This document shows positions 15,140 through 23,474 of a stretch of DNA of 33,799 nucleotides, piece by piece. Position 1 is the first letter of the stretch; each line of letters begins with the position of its first letter. The DNA is from Succinivibrionaceae bacterium UBA3769 (GTDB lineage Bacteria; Pseudomonadota; Gammaproteobacteria; Enterobacterales; Succinivibrionaceae): contig DFFT01000186.1 in the NCBI GenBank assembly GCA_002372325.1, positions 1 through 33,799 of the forward strand. Reading direction: 5' to 3'. The notes under the pieces were generated by a model that saw only the letters and a list, made by a program, of their open reading frames with translations, searched no databases and had not been told where the DNA came from. The position numbers were made by a program, and so were the translations under genes.

Positions 15140-15301
15140 TCATCCTTCCTTTGAACCAGAAAGGCCGATGATTATCTTTTCCAGCCTGGGGGATATGGCC
15201 CGCTTTCCGGCTCTGACAGAGTTTATCATTGACGCGCTCCAGTCGGAGTCTGCGGCAAGCTTCTGACTGGTAAATCTCAGGAGGCCGATGAGTTTGTTCA
15301 A
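15140..15301 (-). CDS. Small XRE/Cro-like helix-turn-helix protein
   Basis: 53 aa from a TTG at 15301, with AAGGA four bases upstream; the frame is open for ten more codons with no better start. The sequence reads as a bare HTH_XRE fold: helix 1 LNKLIGLLRFT, helix 2 SQKLAADSD, recognition helix WSASMINSVRAGKRA, then ISPRLEKIIIGL, ending SGSKEG. The SQKLA...S...G.R motif spacing is that of Cro/CI-type domains. It could be a genuine mini-regulator or the remains of a longer one. It is on the mnmD strand, 78 bp upstream of mnmD, with no minus-strand terminator between them, so the two may be co-transcribed. The start codon is uncertain. Confidence 0.55.
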   Translation of the reverse strand: MNKLIGLLRFTSQKLAADSDWSASMINSVRAGKRAISPRLEKIIIGLSGSKEG

Positions 15302-15711
15302 AGTTTCCTTGTCCGTAACATGCTCCGAAGATGCTTAAAAACGAAGAATCTCCCTTATCCGTAACGGGGTTTTAAGCTGCCGCAGGGCATTATGACAGAA
15401 TAAGAGCAATCGGGGAATGCCTTTGGGAGATGCCGGACGGGCAAAAAGGCGCGGAATAAAGCAGCCCGCCATCTCCTCCCCCGGCCTTTCCTTTTTCTGA
15501 AAACCGGCTCCGGAGCGGCGGAAATCCGGATTTTTTTTCCAAAAAGGCTGCAAAGGTTCAGAAAATGGCAATTGTTTGCGGTGACTGTTTTTTAAAAAGC
15601 GGCATCTTGTTATAGAATTAATGGCATATTGCGCAGATTGCAAATTGATTGACCAGTGATGGTTTGACGGATCTGCAAACAGGCCACAGATTTTACGGAG
15701 AGACGGAAGAT
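15302..15711. other. Intergenic region upstream of fabB
   Basis: A minus-strand open frame here (15335-15643) looks like a shadow without domain features. The stretch contains a plus-strand terminator-like hairpin (15509-15538) with no gene ahead of it and, closer to fabB, a weak FadR-like palindrome (15642-15658). A confident fabB promoter is not visible. Confidence 0.5.
15509..15538 (+). terminator. Orphan intrinsic terminator upstream of fabB
   Basis: Two copies of the self-complementary TCCGGA (15509-15514, 15525-15530) form a 6-bp stem with a 10-base loop followed by eight Ts. No plus-strand coding gene precedes it, so it may end a small RNA or stop read-through into fabB. Confidence 0.6.
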
Positions 15712-16929
15712 ATGAGAAGATCTGTTATTACCGGTATTGGAATAGTATCCAGTATAGGTAACAATGCTGCTGAAGTGCTTGAATCTCTTAAGACCGGAAA
15801 ATCCGGCATCACCTTCTCTGAGCAGTTTCGTGACGTTGGCATGCGTTCTCATGTATGGGGCAATGTAAAGCTTGATACCGCGGATCTTATTGATCGCAAG
15901 GTGCGTCGTTTTATGGGAGATGCCGCTGTTTATGCCTATCTGGCCATGCAGCAGGCGGTGCAGGATTCCGGACTGGAGGTACACGAGATCTCCAATGAAC
16001 GCACCGGGCTTATCTGCGGTTCCGGCGGTTCCTCCCCCATGAATCAGGTGGAAGCCTGCGAAACCCTGAAAACCAAGGGCGTTAAAAGAGTCGGCCCGTA
16101 TCAGGTCACTCGCTGCATGGGGTCCACTACCTCGGCCTGTCTGGCCACCCCCTTCAAGATCAAGGGCGTGAACTACAGTATCAGCTCCGCCTGCTCTACC
16201 TCGGCTCACTGCATCACCAACGCCGTGGATCAGATCCTCCTGAATCGTCAGGATGTGGTGTTTGCCGGCGGCGGCGAAGAGCTTAACTGGACGCTTTCCT
16301 GTCTTTTTGACGGCATGGGAGCTCTCAGCACCAAATACAATGAAACTCCGGAACGCGCCTCCCGCACCTATGATGCCGACCGGGACGGCTTTGTCATTGC
16401 CGGCGGCGGCGGCATGGTAGTAGTGGAGGAGCTGGAGCATGCCCGGGCCAGAGGCGCTAAGATTTACGGCGAGATTCTGGGCTGCGGAGCCACTTCGGAC
16501 GGCTATGATATGGTAGCTCCCTCCGGCGAAGGCGCGGTGCGCTGCATGAGAATGGCCATGTCGACTCTCAAGGATCGCCGGATCGACTATATCAACACTC
16601 ACGGCACCTCTACCAAGGTGGGGGATACCCGGGAGGTCGAGGCCATGAAGGAGGTTTTCGGGGACAGCATGCCGAAATTCAGTTCCACCAAGGCCATGAC
16701 CGGACATTCTCTGGGAGCTGCCGGAGTGCAGGAGGCCATTTATTCCCTTCTGATGCTCAATAACGGCTTTATCGCCCCCAGCATCAATGTGGAGACCCCG
16801 GATCCCGCAGTGGCCGGACTGCCTCTGGTTACCTCGTACACGGAGGAGAGCCTGGATGCGGTGATGTCCAACAGCTTCGGCTTCGGCGGCACCAATGCCT
16901 GCCTGGTGCTGGGAGCCTGCCGGGATTAA
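15712..16929 (+). CDS. fabB: Beta-ketoacyl-[acyl-carrier-protein] synthase I
   Basis: 405 aa from the ATG at 15712. It matches E. coli FabB from MRRSVITGIGIVSSIGNN to the end. It elongates acyl-ACP with malonyl-ACP and is the enzyme that extends the cis-3-decenoyl intermediate, so it is required for unsaturated fatty acids. The catalytic Cys is in YSISSACSTSAHC, and the two active-site His are in NTHGTSTKVGD and KAMTGHSLGAAG. The glycine-rich SFGFGGTNA lies near the C-terminus. The frame continues 21 codons upstream, but the family start and the GGAAGA motif support 15712. It is divergent from mnmD and ends at a strong terminator. Confidence 0.97.
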   Translation: MRRSVITGIGIVSSIGNNAAEVLESLKTGKSGITFSEQFRDVGMRSHVWGNVKLDTADLIDRKVRRFMGDAAVYAYLAMQQAVQDSGLEVHEISNERTGLICGSGGSSPMNQVEACETLKTKGVKRVGPYQVTRCMGSTTSACLATPFKIKGVNYSISSACSTSAHCITNAVDQILLNRQDVVFAGGGEELNWTLSCLFDGMGALSTKYNETPERASRTYDADRDGFVIAGGGGMVVVEELEHARARGAKIYGEILGCGATSDGYDMVAPSGEGAVRCMRMAMSTLKDRRIDYINTHGTSTKVGDTREVEAMKEVFGDSMPKFSSTKAMTGHSLGAAGVQEAIYSLLMLNNGFIAPSINVETPDPAVAGLPLVTSYTEESLDAVMSNSFGFGGTNACLVLGACRD

Positions 16930-16970
16930 CGGCTCACGGCGGATGCGGGAGCAGTTTCCCCAAAATAATA

Positions 16971-17004
16971 AAAGCCCTGAGGATGTGATTTCTCAGGGCT
17001 TTTT
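16971..17004 (+). terminator. Intrinsic terminator, fabB / DUF486 gene, likely bidirectional
   Basis: AAAGCCCTGAG (16971-16981) and CTCAGGGCTTT (16992-17002) form an 11-bp stem with a T-run on the plus strand and an A-run before it. The neighbours are convergent, so it can serve both. Confidence 0.9.
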
Positions 17005-17065
17005 GATGCTTTGATGCCTTACGGCTGAATTCTCCGGAAATGCCGCCTTAAATAGCAGTCCGAAG

Positions 17066-17437
17066 TCAGGAGGCTCCGGCGAACAGCATTTTTCTGAAGG
17101 CGAAGAAGGCCGCTCCCATCATGCACAGAGCTGACCAGACATAGTCCCAGCTGAACTTTTCGCCGAATACGAAAATTGACAGGGGCAGAAAGACTGAAAG
17201 GGTGATCATTTCCTGCATGATCTTAAGCTGGCTGATGGAGAGATAGGCGGAGGCCCAGCGGTTGGCGGGCACCATCAGCATGTACTCGAACAGGGCAATG
17301 CCCCAGGAAAACAGAATGGCGTAGAGCACGGGGCGGTCTGCCATTTTGCTGAGATGGAGATACCAGGCCAGATTCATAAAAATATTGCTGATTGCAAGAA
17401 GGGCCACGCTCCCTGCAATGATCCATCCCATAGGCAT
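17066..17437 (-). CDS. DUF486 (DMT-like) small integral membrane protein
   Basis: 123 aa with four predicted membrane segments: WIIAGSVALLAISNIFMNLA, VLYAILFSWGIALFEYMLMV, MITLSVFLPLSIFVF and VWSALCMMGAAFFAFR. The conserved family words SNIFMNLAWYLHL, SWGIALFEY, VPANR and QLKIMQE(MI)TLSVF identify DUF486, a group related to drug/metabolite transporters whose substrate is unknown. The ATG at 17437 has AAGGA 8 nt upstream; the frame extends 27 codons further up with non-membrane sequence not typical of the family. Convergent with fabB and divergent from the next membrane protein gene. Confidence 0.88.
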   Translation of the reverse strand: MPMGWIIAGSVALLAISNIFMNLAWYLHLSKMADRPVLYAILFSWGIALFEYMLMVPANRWASAYLSISQLKIMQEMITLSVFLPLSIFVFGEKFSWDYVWSALCMMGAAFFAFRKMLFAGAS

Positions 17438-17654
17438 AGAGTTTTCCTTATTGTGGTTGATTTCAGGATCTGCTTCCGGCGGATTCCCTTCCGGAAAAGC
17501 TGCCCCATTATAGCCCATTCTCCGGAGCCGGATCTCCCGCCTTTTCTGTTTTTATCCCGGGATCTTTCGGATCGGGGAATGCCGATTTTTCTTGAAAACC
17601 GGTCTTTCGCACTATATGTAATCCTCAGGAAGGGATTTTTGCAGAGGAATCGCT

Positions 17655-18149
17655 ATGACCCGCATCAGGACTGAGAAGCTGTCCCCGGAGGCCAGAAAGG
17701 TATTTCTCTGGATGAAGACCCTGAAGACCGGCTATTGGACGCTGGCGCTGTTTTCTTTAAAGCCGGCGATCCTCGTCATGATGAGAAATGCCGGGCGGGG
17801 CCTCCCCTGGTGGGAGCCGGACTTCTCGGCGTATGAAATCGGCCAGAGTCTGCTGCCGCCGGCGCTGCTCCTGCTGTGGCTCCTTATGAGACATCATTTC
17901 GGGGGCTATATGGCTGCGATGATTCTCGCGGCGGAGCTCTCTGTCAGCGCCATCCGGGAGCCCATGCTGCTTAACGAGACCGGCCTTCTGGTTCTGGAGT
18001 CTCTGGTGATCTGCCTGTGCTGGAGCGCCGGAACCTGTCAGAAAAAACTAAACCGGGCCCGGCGGAACCTGCCCCGGATCTACGCTTCCATTATGGAGGA
18101 GATCCGGGATCTGAAGGAGAGCGGCCGTCATGCTGGCGGGATGGACTGA
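17655..18149 (+). CDS. Uncharacterised four-helix membrane protein
   Basis: 164 aa, not recognised. Hydrophobic segments lie near residues 27-43 (WTLALFSLKPAILVMM), 65-82 (LLPPALLLLWLLM), 84-104 (YMAAMILAAELSVSAI) and 108-128 (GLLVLESLVICLCWSAG). The N-terminus and the C-terminal 35 residues are basic (KKLNRARRNLPRIYAS) and probably cytoplasmic. AGAGGAA precedes the ATG. It is followed by a 189-bp gap and then the NfeD-like gene, so a shared operon is uncertain. Confidence 0.7.
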   Translation: MTRIRTEKLSPEARKVFLWMKTLKTGYWTLALFSLKPAILVMMRNAGRGLPWWEPDFSAYEIGQSLLPPALLLLWLLMRHHFGGYMAAMILAAELSVSAIREPMLLNETGLLVLESLVICLCWSAGTCQKKLNRARRNLPRIYASIMEEIRDLKESGRHAGGMD

Positions 18150-18338
18150 CTGAGCAGTGATTAATTGTGAACAGCGGGGAATAAAGAGCTCAGGCGCAAT
18201 GATTTAAGGCAGATCCGGTTTTGCGCATTTTGATCTGTCAGATCTCGCAAAAGCAGCATGTATTGTTTCTGACTGACACCGTTTGAATTTATAGTTTGCA
18301 TGGACAGGCGCATTGATTAACCACAGGGAGGGCGGTTT

Positions 18339-18944
18339 ATGATGGAATTTTTCGATCAGCTGACAGGTCTTGAGCTCTTCTACCTCATGATGATTACGGC
18401 AGGCGGGACAGTTTTTCTGCTGAGACTGATTCTGATGTTTTTCGTGGGCACGGACGGCGATCCCTCAGCGGCTGACGCTTCTATTGCGGACAGCTCGGAT
18501 GCGCTGCTCCGGTATGTTTCCATTCAGTCGCTGTCGTCATTTGCTCTGGTAGGAGGTCTGGCCGGCTTCTGGGCGGAGAGAACATTTCATAACAGCATGG
18601 TTTCGCTCCTGGTTACCCTTTTTGCCGGGGCTCTGATGGTTTTTATCCTGGTTAAGATCACCATGCTCCTTATGAAGCTCCAGACCAAGGGAAACCTTGA
18701 GATATCTGACGCCGTGGGCAAGGAGGGGACGGTTTACCTCACCATTCCGGAAGATGGCATGGGACAGATTGATTTTAATATGCAGGGCAGAAAGCTTTTT
18801 CGGAAAGCCGCTTCTGAGACCGGCCAGCGCCTTGCCACCGGAACCAAGGTCAGGATTGTCAGAGTCACCGATGATTCCGTTCTGATGGTGGAACCTATGA
18901 ACAGCGCCGGAATCCGGGACAAAAATCCCGGGAAGCAGTCCTGA
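18339..18944 (+). CDS. NfeD/YuaF-like membrane protein, flotillin partner
   Basis: 201 aa. Membrane helices lie near residues 11-36 (LFYLMMITAGGTVFLLRLIL), 59-78 and 86-112 (a long VSLLVTLFAGALMVFIL-type helix). The C-terminal domain (about 120-190) is OB-fold-like, with GKEGTVYLTIPEDGMGQIDF and LATGTKVRIVRVTDDSVLMV, as in YuaF-type NfeD proteins. These are encoded beside flotillins and are thought to organise membrane microdomains with them. GGAGG lies 8 nt ahead of the ATG. The flotillin gene starts 94 bp downstream in the same direction. Confidence 0.85.
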   Translation: MMEFFDQLTGLELFYLMMITAGGTVFLLRLILMFFVGTDGDPSAADASIADSSDALLRYVSIQSLSSFALVGGLAGFWAERTFHNSMVSLLVTLFAGALMVFILVKITMLLMKLQTKGNLEISDAVGKEGTVYLTIPEDGMGQIDFNMQGRKLFRKAASETGQRLATGTKVRIVRVTDDSVLMVEPMNSAGIRDKNPGKQS

Positions 18945-19038
18945 GTCCGCCGGGTTTAGCCCGGCCGGTGAAAACCGCTTTTCAGATTTTTTAGATATTT
19001 TGTAATTTTCAGCTTTGGTTAAATACGGAGATTAAATT

Positions 19039-20478
19039 ATGGCTTCATTTGTGGGTATTGTGATGGTAGCCTTCGCCGCTATCATCGGCATGGCCGTAGT
19101 CATATTCATGATAAACAGGTACCGGAAGTGTCCGCCGGATCAGATTCTGGTGATTTCCGGCATGGTGGCCGGCAAGAAGACCGCAAAATGCATTCACGGC
19201 GGCGGTGTTTTTGTATGGCCGTTTATTCAGGACTATACCTATATGGATCTGAAGCCCATGACCATCAATATTCCGCTGACCGGCGCGCTTTCCAAGCAGA
19301 ATATTCGCATTAACGTGCCTTCCAGCTTCACCGTGCAGATTTCCCCCGATGAGGATATCATGGGCAATGCCGCAGTGTGCCTTCTGGGACTGGGGCAGCC
19401 GCAGATCGAGGATACCGCCAAGAACATCATTATCGGTCAGCTGCGTCTTACCGTGGCTTCCATGGACATTGAGGAAATCAACCAGGATCGCGAGGCCTTC
19501 CAGAAGAATATCACCGCCAATGTGGAACCGGAGCTGAACAAGATCGGCCTTAAGCTTATCAACGTTAACATCACCGATATCACCGACGAATCCGATTACA
19601 TCGAAAGCATCGGTAAAAAGGCCGCCGCAGAGGCTGTTAACAAGGCTAAGATCGATGTGGCCAATCAGGAAAAGATCGGCGCCGTGGGCGAGTCCGAGGC
19701 CAACAGGGAAAAGAACATTTCCGTGGCTCAGAACCAGGCTGAGGCTCAGAAGGGCATGAAGCAGGCCGAGACCGGACAGCGCCGTTACGTGGCTGATCAG
19801 GAATCTCAGGCTATCGCCGGCGAAAACGACGCCAAGAAGAATATCGCCCAGTCCAATGCCGAGCTGGAGGTTATCCAGGCCGAGGCCCATCAGCGCGCCG
19901 AGGTAGCCAAGAGCCAGGCTCAGGCCGAAATCGAAAAGGCCAAGTACCAGGCTGAGAAGCAGAGACTTAACGCTCAGGAAATCTCCCGTCAGGAAATAGA
20001 CAAGGAGAAAATCATCATCGATGCTCAGGCTGTGGCCGAGAAACAGCGCGAGGAAGCCCGCGGTCAGGCAGACGCCGTGCTCATGAAGTACCAGGCCGAG
20101 GCTCAGGGTCAGAAGGCTCTTCTGGAAGCAAAGGCCTCCGGTTACGCAGAGCTGGTTAAGAGCGCCGGAAACAATGTGGAAGCTGCTTCCACCCTGCTTA
20201 TTATTGAAAAGCTGGAGCAGCTCGTGGGACTCCAGACCGAAGCCATCAGAAACATCAAGATCGACAAGGTTACCGTCTGGGATCATGACGGCAACGGCGG
20301 CGCCGGCGATGGCAAGACCGCTACCGCAAATTTTCTGTCAGGCATGGTAAAGAGCCTGCCGCCGCTTCATGATGTAGCCAAGATGGCCGGTCTCAACCTG
20401 CCGGAGTATCTGGGCTCCGTGGAATCGGACAAGGGCGCCGGCAAGGGCCCCGCTCCCGTAAAGCTGCCGAAGGAATAG
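19039..20478 (+). CDS. Flotillin-like SPFH/band-7 protein
   Basis: 479 aa. One N-terminal membrane segment (residues 4-26), an SPFH/band-7 domain (about 30-200) with VFVWPFIQDYTYMDLKPMTI and SFTVQISPDEDIMGNAA, then a long Ala/Glu/Gln-rich coiled coil (about 200-395) with repeated EAQ/AEA heptads, and a flexible Gly/Pro C-terminus. The order is that of FloT/YqiK flotillins, which oligomerise in the membrane. An intact band-7 domain and NIKIDKVTVWD after the coiled coil are typical. GGAG precedes the ATG. It is paired with the NfeD-like gene and ends at a terminator. Confidence 0.94.
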   Translation: MASFVGIVMVAFAAIIGMAVVIFMINRYRKCPPDQILVISGMVAGKKTAKCIHGGGVFVWPFIQDYTYMDLKPMTINIPLTGALSKQNIRINVPSSFTVQISPDEDIMGNAAVCLLGLGQPQIEDTAKNIIIGQLRLTVASMDIEEINQDREAFQKNITANVEPELNKIGLKLINVNITDITDESDYIESIGKKAAAEAVNKAKIDVANQEKIGAVGESEANREKNISVAQNQAEAQKGMKQAETGQRRYVADQESQAIAGENDAKKNIAQSNAELEVIQAEAHQRAEVAKSQAQAEIEKAKYQAEKQRLNAQEISRQEIDKEKIIIDAQAVAEKQREEARGQADAVLMKYQAEAQGQKALLEAKASGYAELVKSAGNNVEAASTLLIIEKLEQLVGLQTEAIRNIKIDKVTVWDHDGNGGAGDGKTATANFLSGMVKSLPPLHDVAKMAGLNLPEYLGSVESDKGAGKGPAPVKLPKE

Positions 20479-20516
20479 TCTTTTCCGGCTGAAATATTTA
20501 TGTTGTAAATCATCTG

Positions 20517-20546
20517 AAAAGCCCCGACAATATGCGGGGCTTTTTT
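20517..20546 (+). terminator. Intrinsic terminator of the flotillin gene
   Basis: AAAAGCCCCG and CGGGGCTTTT form a 10-bp stem around an 8-base loop, with six Ts. It lies 39 bp past the flotillin stop. Confidence 0.9.
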
Positions 20547-20620
20547 AGTGCCAGGCATTTCTGCTCCCGGAGATGCCGTTTCCGTTTATCAGCAAGGACA
20601 AGCGCAGGATAAGTACCGCC

Positions 20621-21175
20621 ATGAAGGAACTTCTTAACATTGATGAGATTTTTATGCTGGAGGCGCTCCGGGAGGCCCGGCGATCCTGGGATCTGGGGGA
20701 GGTTCCCGTGGGAGCGGTGGTGGTCAAGGACGGCATGATTGTGGCCCGGGGCTGCAATCTGATGATTACCTCCCATGACCCCAGCGCTCATGCGGAAATG
20801 GTGGTGATCCGGGAGGCGGCCCGGCTTACGGGGAACTACCGCGTTTACGGGGCCACCCTGTATGTGACGCTGGAGCCCTGCGTCATGTGCACCGGCGCCA
20901 TTATCCTGTCCCGGGTGGATCGGGTGGTGTACGGAGCGCAGGATCTTAAAACCGGCGCTCATGAATCGGCCTTTCATCTTCTGGCGGAACCCCTGCACAA
21001 TCATGTGCCGGAGGTCACCGGAGGAGTGCTCCGGAAGGAATGCGGGGACATCCTGACTAACTTCTTTAAGATGCGCCGCATGGAGAAGAAGGCCCGTAAA
21101 ATGAGGGAGCGGGCAGAGCGGGAGTCCGCTCTCGCCGCCGCTCCGGAAGCAGGCGGCGTTTCTGAGGAATGCTGA
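20621..21175 (+). CDS. tadA: tRNA(adenine(34)) deaminase TadA
   Basis: 184 aa from the ATG at 20621. It converts A34 to inosine in tRNA-Arg(ACG), and so is normally essential. The zinc and catalytic residues are in DPSAHAEMVV (His ligand, proton-shuttling Glu) and TLEPCVMCTGAI (two Cys ligands). EVPVGAVVVKDG and RVVYGAQDLKTGAHES are family landmarks. An in-frame ATG at 20573 with GGAG directly before it would add 16 residues; the shorter form matches the E. coli N-terminus. The C-terminal 30 residues are a basic then Ala-rich extension. Convergent with ppk; I see no clear terminator between them. Confidence 0.95.
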   Translation: MKELLNIDEIFMLEALREARRSWDLGEVPVGAVVVKDGMIVARGCNLMITSHDPSAHAEMVVIREAARLTGNYRVYGATLYVTLEPCVMCTGAIILSRVDRVVYGAQDLKTGAHESAFHLLAEPLHNHVPEVTGGVLRKECGDILTNFFKMRRMEKKARKMRERAERESALAAAPEAGGVSEEC

Positions 21176-21187
21176 GGCGCCTGAATC

Positions 21188-23380
21188 TCAGATCTTATTT
21201 AAAGCGCTGTTCGCCTGGGCGGCTGCGATCTTGGCCAGCTTTTTCTCTTCGATGCCCGCCAGATATTCGTAAATGGCAATCTGGGAACGCAGCTTTTTCC
21301 TGTTTCCTCTTTTCACATAGGCATTGCTCTGCTCGGCATCGATAACCCGGGCCTTCATGGTATCCTGGAACTGAATGCTGAGAATTTCCAGGATCCGGTT
21401 CTTCAGAATGGGGGACAGCACGGGAGTGCCCACCTCAATACGGGTGTCCAGATTCCGGGACATCCAGTCGGCGGAAGAAATAAAGAGTTTGGGATTGCCG
21501 TTGTTGTAGAAATACATCACCCGGGGATGCTCCAGGAATCTGTCCACAATGCTGATAACCCGGATGTTTTCGCTGAGCCCGGGAACTCCCGGCTTGAGAG
21601 AGCACATGCCTCTGATGATCATATCGATCTGCACGCCGGCCTGAGAAGCCTTGTAAAGCTCGTTAATAAGCTCCTTGTCCACCAGATTGTTCACCTTTAC
21701 CAGAATTTTGCCGGTAAAGCCCGAGCGGGCGTTATTGATCTCGTTTTCCACCATGTCGGTGATTTTTTTCCGAGCATTGATGGGGGACACCAGAAGCCGG
21801 TCGAACTTGGTGTGGATATAGGGGAACTCGATAAAGGTAAAGACCTCCTCCACCTCTTGAGTGAGCTCCGGATGCTTGGTGAACAGGGCGAAGTCCGTGT
21901 AGATCTTGGCGGTCTTTTCATTAAAGTTCCCGGTGCCGATGTGGGCATAGCGGGTGGGCTGACCGTCCTCGATGCGGGTGATGAGGCAGAGCTTGGAATG
22001 GATTTTAAGACTCGGCATGCCGAAGAGCACCTTCACTCCGGCGTCGGTGAGTCTGCTGGCCCATTTGATGTTGTTTTCCTCGTCAAAGCGGGCCTTGAGC
22101 TCCACGATTACCGTTACATGCTTGCCGTTGTTGGCGGCGTCAATAAGGGAGCTTATGACCCGGCTCTTGGAGGCCACGCGGTAGATGTTTATCTTGATGG
22201 CGGTGACTGCCGGATCGTAGGAGGCCTGTCTTAAAAGCTCGGTAAAGTAGCGGAAGGTGTGGTACGGATAGTAAAGCAGAATATCGTGCACGCTGATGGC
22301 CTCGAAGGCATTGGCCGCGGAGTCGAAGTCCACGGAGTAGAGCTCGGGCAGGGGAGTGTTTTCAATATACTCCCGTCCTACATTGGGGAAGCCGGTGAAG
22401 TCCTTGAAGTTGTGGTAGCGGCCGCCCTCCATCACGGAGTCGAAGTCCTGCATGCAGAGCTTTTTCACAATGTAGCGCACCATCTCCTTCGGCATTTCCT
22501 TGTCATAGGCAAAGCGCACCGGCATGGAGACCAGGCGCTGCTTCAGGCTCTGGGACATGTTTTCCACAAAGGATCTGTCCATCTGGGAGGAGAGGTCGTA
22601 TTCCGCATCCCGGTTCATCTTGGCGGAGTAGGCGCTGATTTCATCGTAGTCAAAAAGCCCCTTGAAGATAATATCGAGACCGACGCGGATCACATTGTCC
22701 AGGATCATCAGCACCTTGTCCTTTTTGTTTCCGAAGGTGGGGATCTGAATAAATCTGGGGATCTTGTCGGTGGGAACCTCAATAAGGGCATAGGTCACCC
22801 GGCTCTGACCGTCCTTGTCGCGGTTTTTGTCCTCCAGGACGTCCTCTCCGGATTTCCGGGAGCCTGCCTGTTTTCCCTTGCGGGGAAACCGGGTCATTTT
22901 TACCAGGAGGTAGGCATATTTGTCCTTGAGGAAGGAGACCAGGTCGATGTCATCGTTCAGGATTACCGGGGAGATATGCTTTAAGACATTTCTCCGGAAA
23001 AAGTCGATAACCCAGTTCCGCTGCTCCGGAGTGATTTCCTTTTCGTCATAGAGGAAGATATTGTGGGAGGCCAGCTCGGTCAGGAGCGAGATGTAGGTGC
23101 GATCGAAGGTGTCGTTGAGCTTTTTAACCTTGCTGAGACATTTTTTGAGGACTTCCTTCGCTCCGGAGTCATTGCCGTTTTCCTCGTCAATCACCACCCG
23201 TCTTTTCAGATCGGCGATTTTTACCTTGAAGTATTCGTCCAGATTGCTGGAGTAGATCCCCAGAAAACGCACCCGTTCCACCACGGGGACGCTCTTGTCC
23301 TGAGCCTCCTGCAGCACCCGTTCGTTGAAGGAAAGCCAGCTTAATTCCTTGGGAATCCATGATGAAGGATCATTGTTCAT
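21188..23380 (-). CDS. ppk: Polyphosphate kinase 1
   Basis: 730 aa, longer than the 688 aa of E. coli PPK1. It polymerises ATP gamma-phosphate into polyphosphate at the membrane face. The N-terminal WIPKELSWLSFNERVLQEA and YSSNLDEYFKVKIADLKRR match the family. The autophosphorylated His is in LKIHSKLCLI, and the second conserved His in YAHIGTGNFNEKTA. A charged insertion of about 25 residues (positions 168-192, rich in Lys/Arg/Asp) follows LLVKMTRFP. GAGG precedes the ATG. sseB lies upstream on the same strand, 94 bp away across a strong hairpin, so co-transcription is possible but not certain. Confidence 0.97.
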   Translation of the reverse strand: MNNDPSSWIPKELSWLSFNERVLQEAQDKSVPVVERVRFLGIYSSNLDEYFKVKIADLKRRVVIDEENGNDSGAKEVLKKCLSKVKKLNDTFDRTYISLLTELASHNIFLYDEKEITPEQRNWVIDFFRRNVLKHISPVILNDDIDLVSFLKDKYAYLLVKMTRFPRKGKQAGSRKSGEDVLEDKNRDKDGQSRVTYALIEVPTDKIPRFIQIPTFGNKKDKVLMILDNVIRVGLDIIFKGLFDYDEISAYSAKMNRDAEYDLSSQMDRSFVENMSQSLKQRLVSMPVRFAYDKEMPKEMVRYIVKKLCMQDFDSVMEGGRYHNFKDFTGFPNVGREYIENTPLPELYSVDFDSAANAFEAISVHDILLYYPYHTFRYFTELLRQASYDPAVTAIKINIYRVASKSRVISSLIDAANNGKHVTVIVELKARFDEENNIKWASRLTDAGVKVLFGMPSLKIHSKLCLITRIEDGQPTRYAHIGTGNFNEKTAKIYTDFALFTKHPELTQEVEEVFTFIEFPYIHTKFDRLLVSPINARKKITDMVENEINNARSGFTGKILVKVNNLVDKELINELYKASQAGVQIDMIIRGMCSLKPGVPGLSENIRVISIVDRFLEHPRVMYFYNNGNPKLFISSADWMSRNLDTRIEVGTPVLSPILKNRILEILSIQFQDTMKARVIDAEQSNAYVKRGNRKKLRSQIAIYEYLAGIEEKKLAKIAAAQANSALNKI

Positions 23381-23434
23381 AAAAGCCTCTGTCTAGCAGC
23401 ATAGAGTTAAGCAGCAAATAGTTTACCGGGACGA

Positions 23435-23459
23435 AACCGCCGGAAAGCCTCCGGCGGTT
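23435..23459 (-). terminator. Strong hairpin between sseB and ppk
   Basis: AACCGCCGGA and TCCGGCGGTT pair perfectly over 10 bp with a 5-base loop. On the minus strand the following bases are TCGTCCC, a poor U-tract, so it may be a partial terminator or a stabilising/processing hairpin. Confidence 0.5.
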
Positions 23460-23474
23460 CCGCATTCCGCCGGA

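Noticed and set aside
15335..15643. 102-aa minus-strand open frame upstream of fabB
   Set aside because: No recognisable fold, no ribosome site, and it covers the orphan terminator; likely a chance frame.
15610..16707. Long minus-strand frame inside fabB, and similar long frames opposite ppnN, the GGDEF gene, flotillin and dnaJ
   Set aside because: They are antisense shadows of clearly identified genes produced by GC-rich codon bias.
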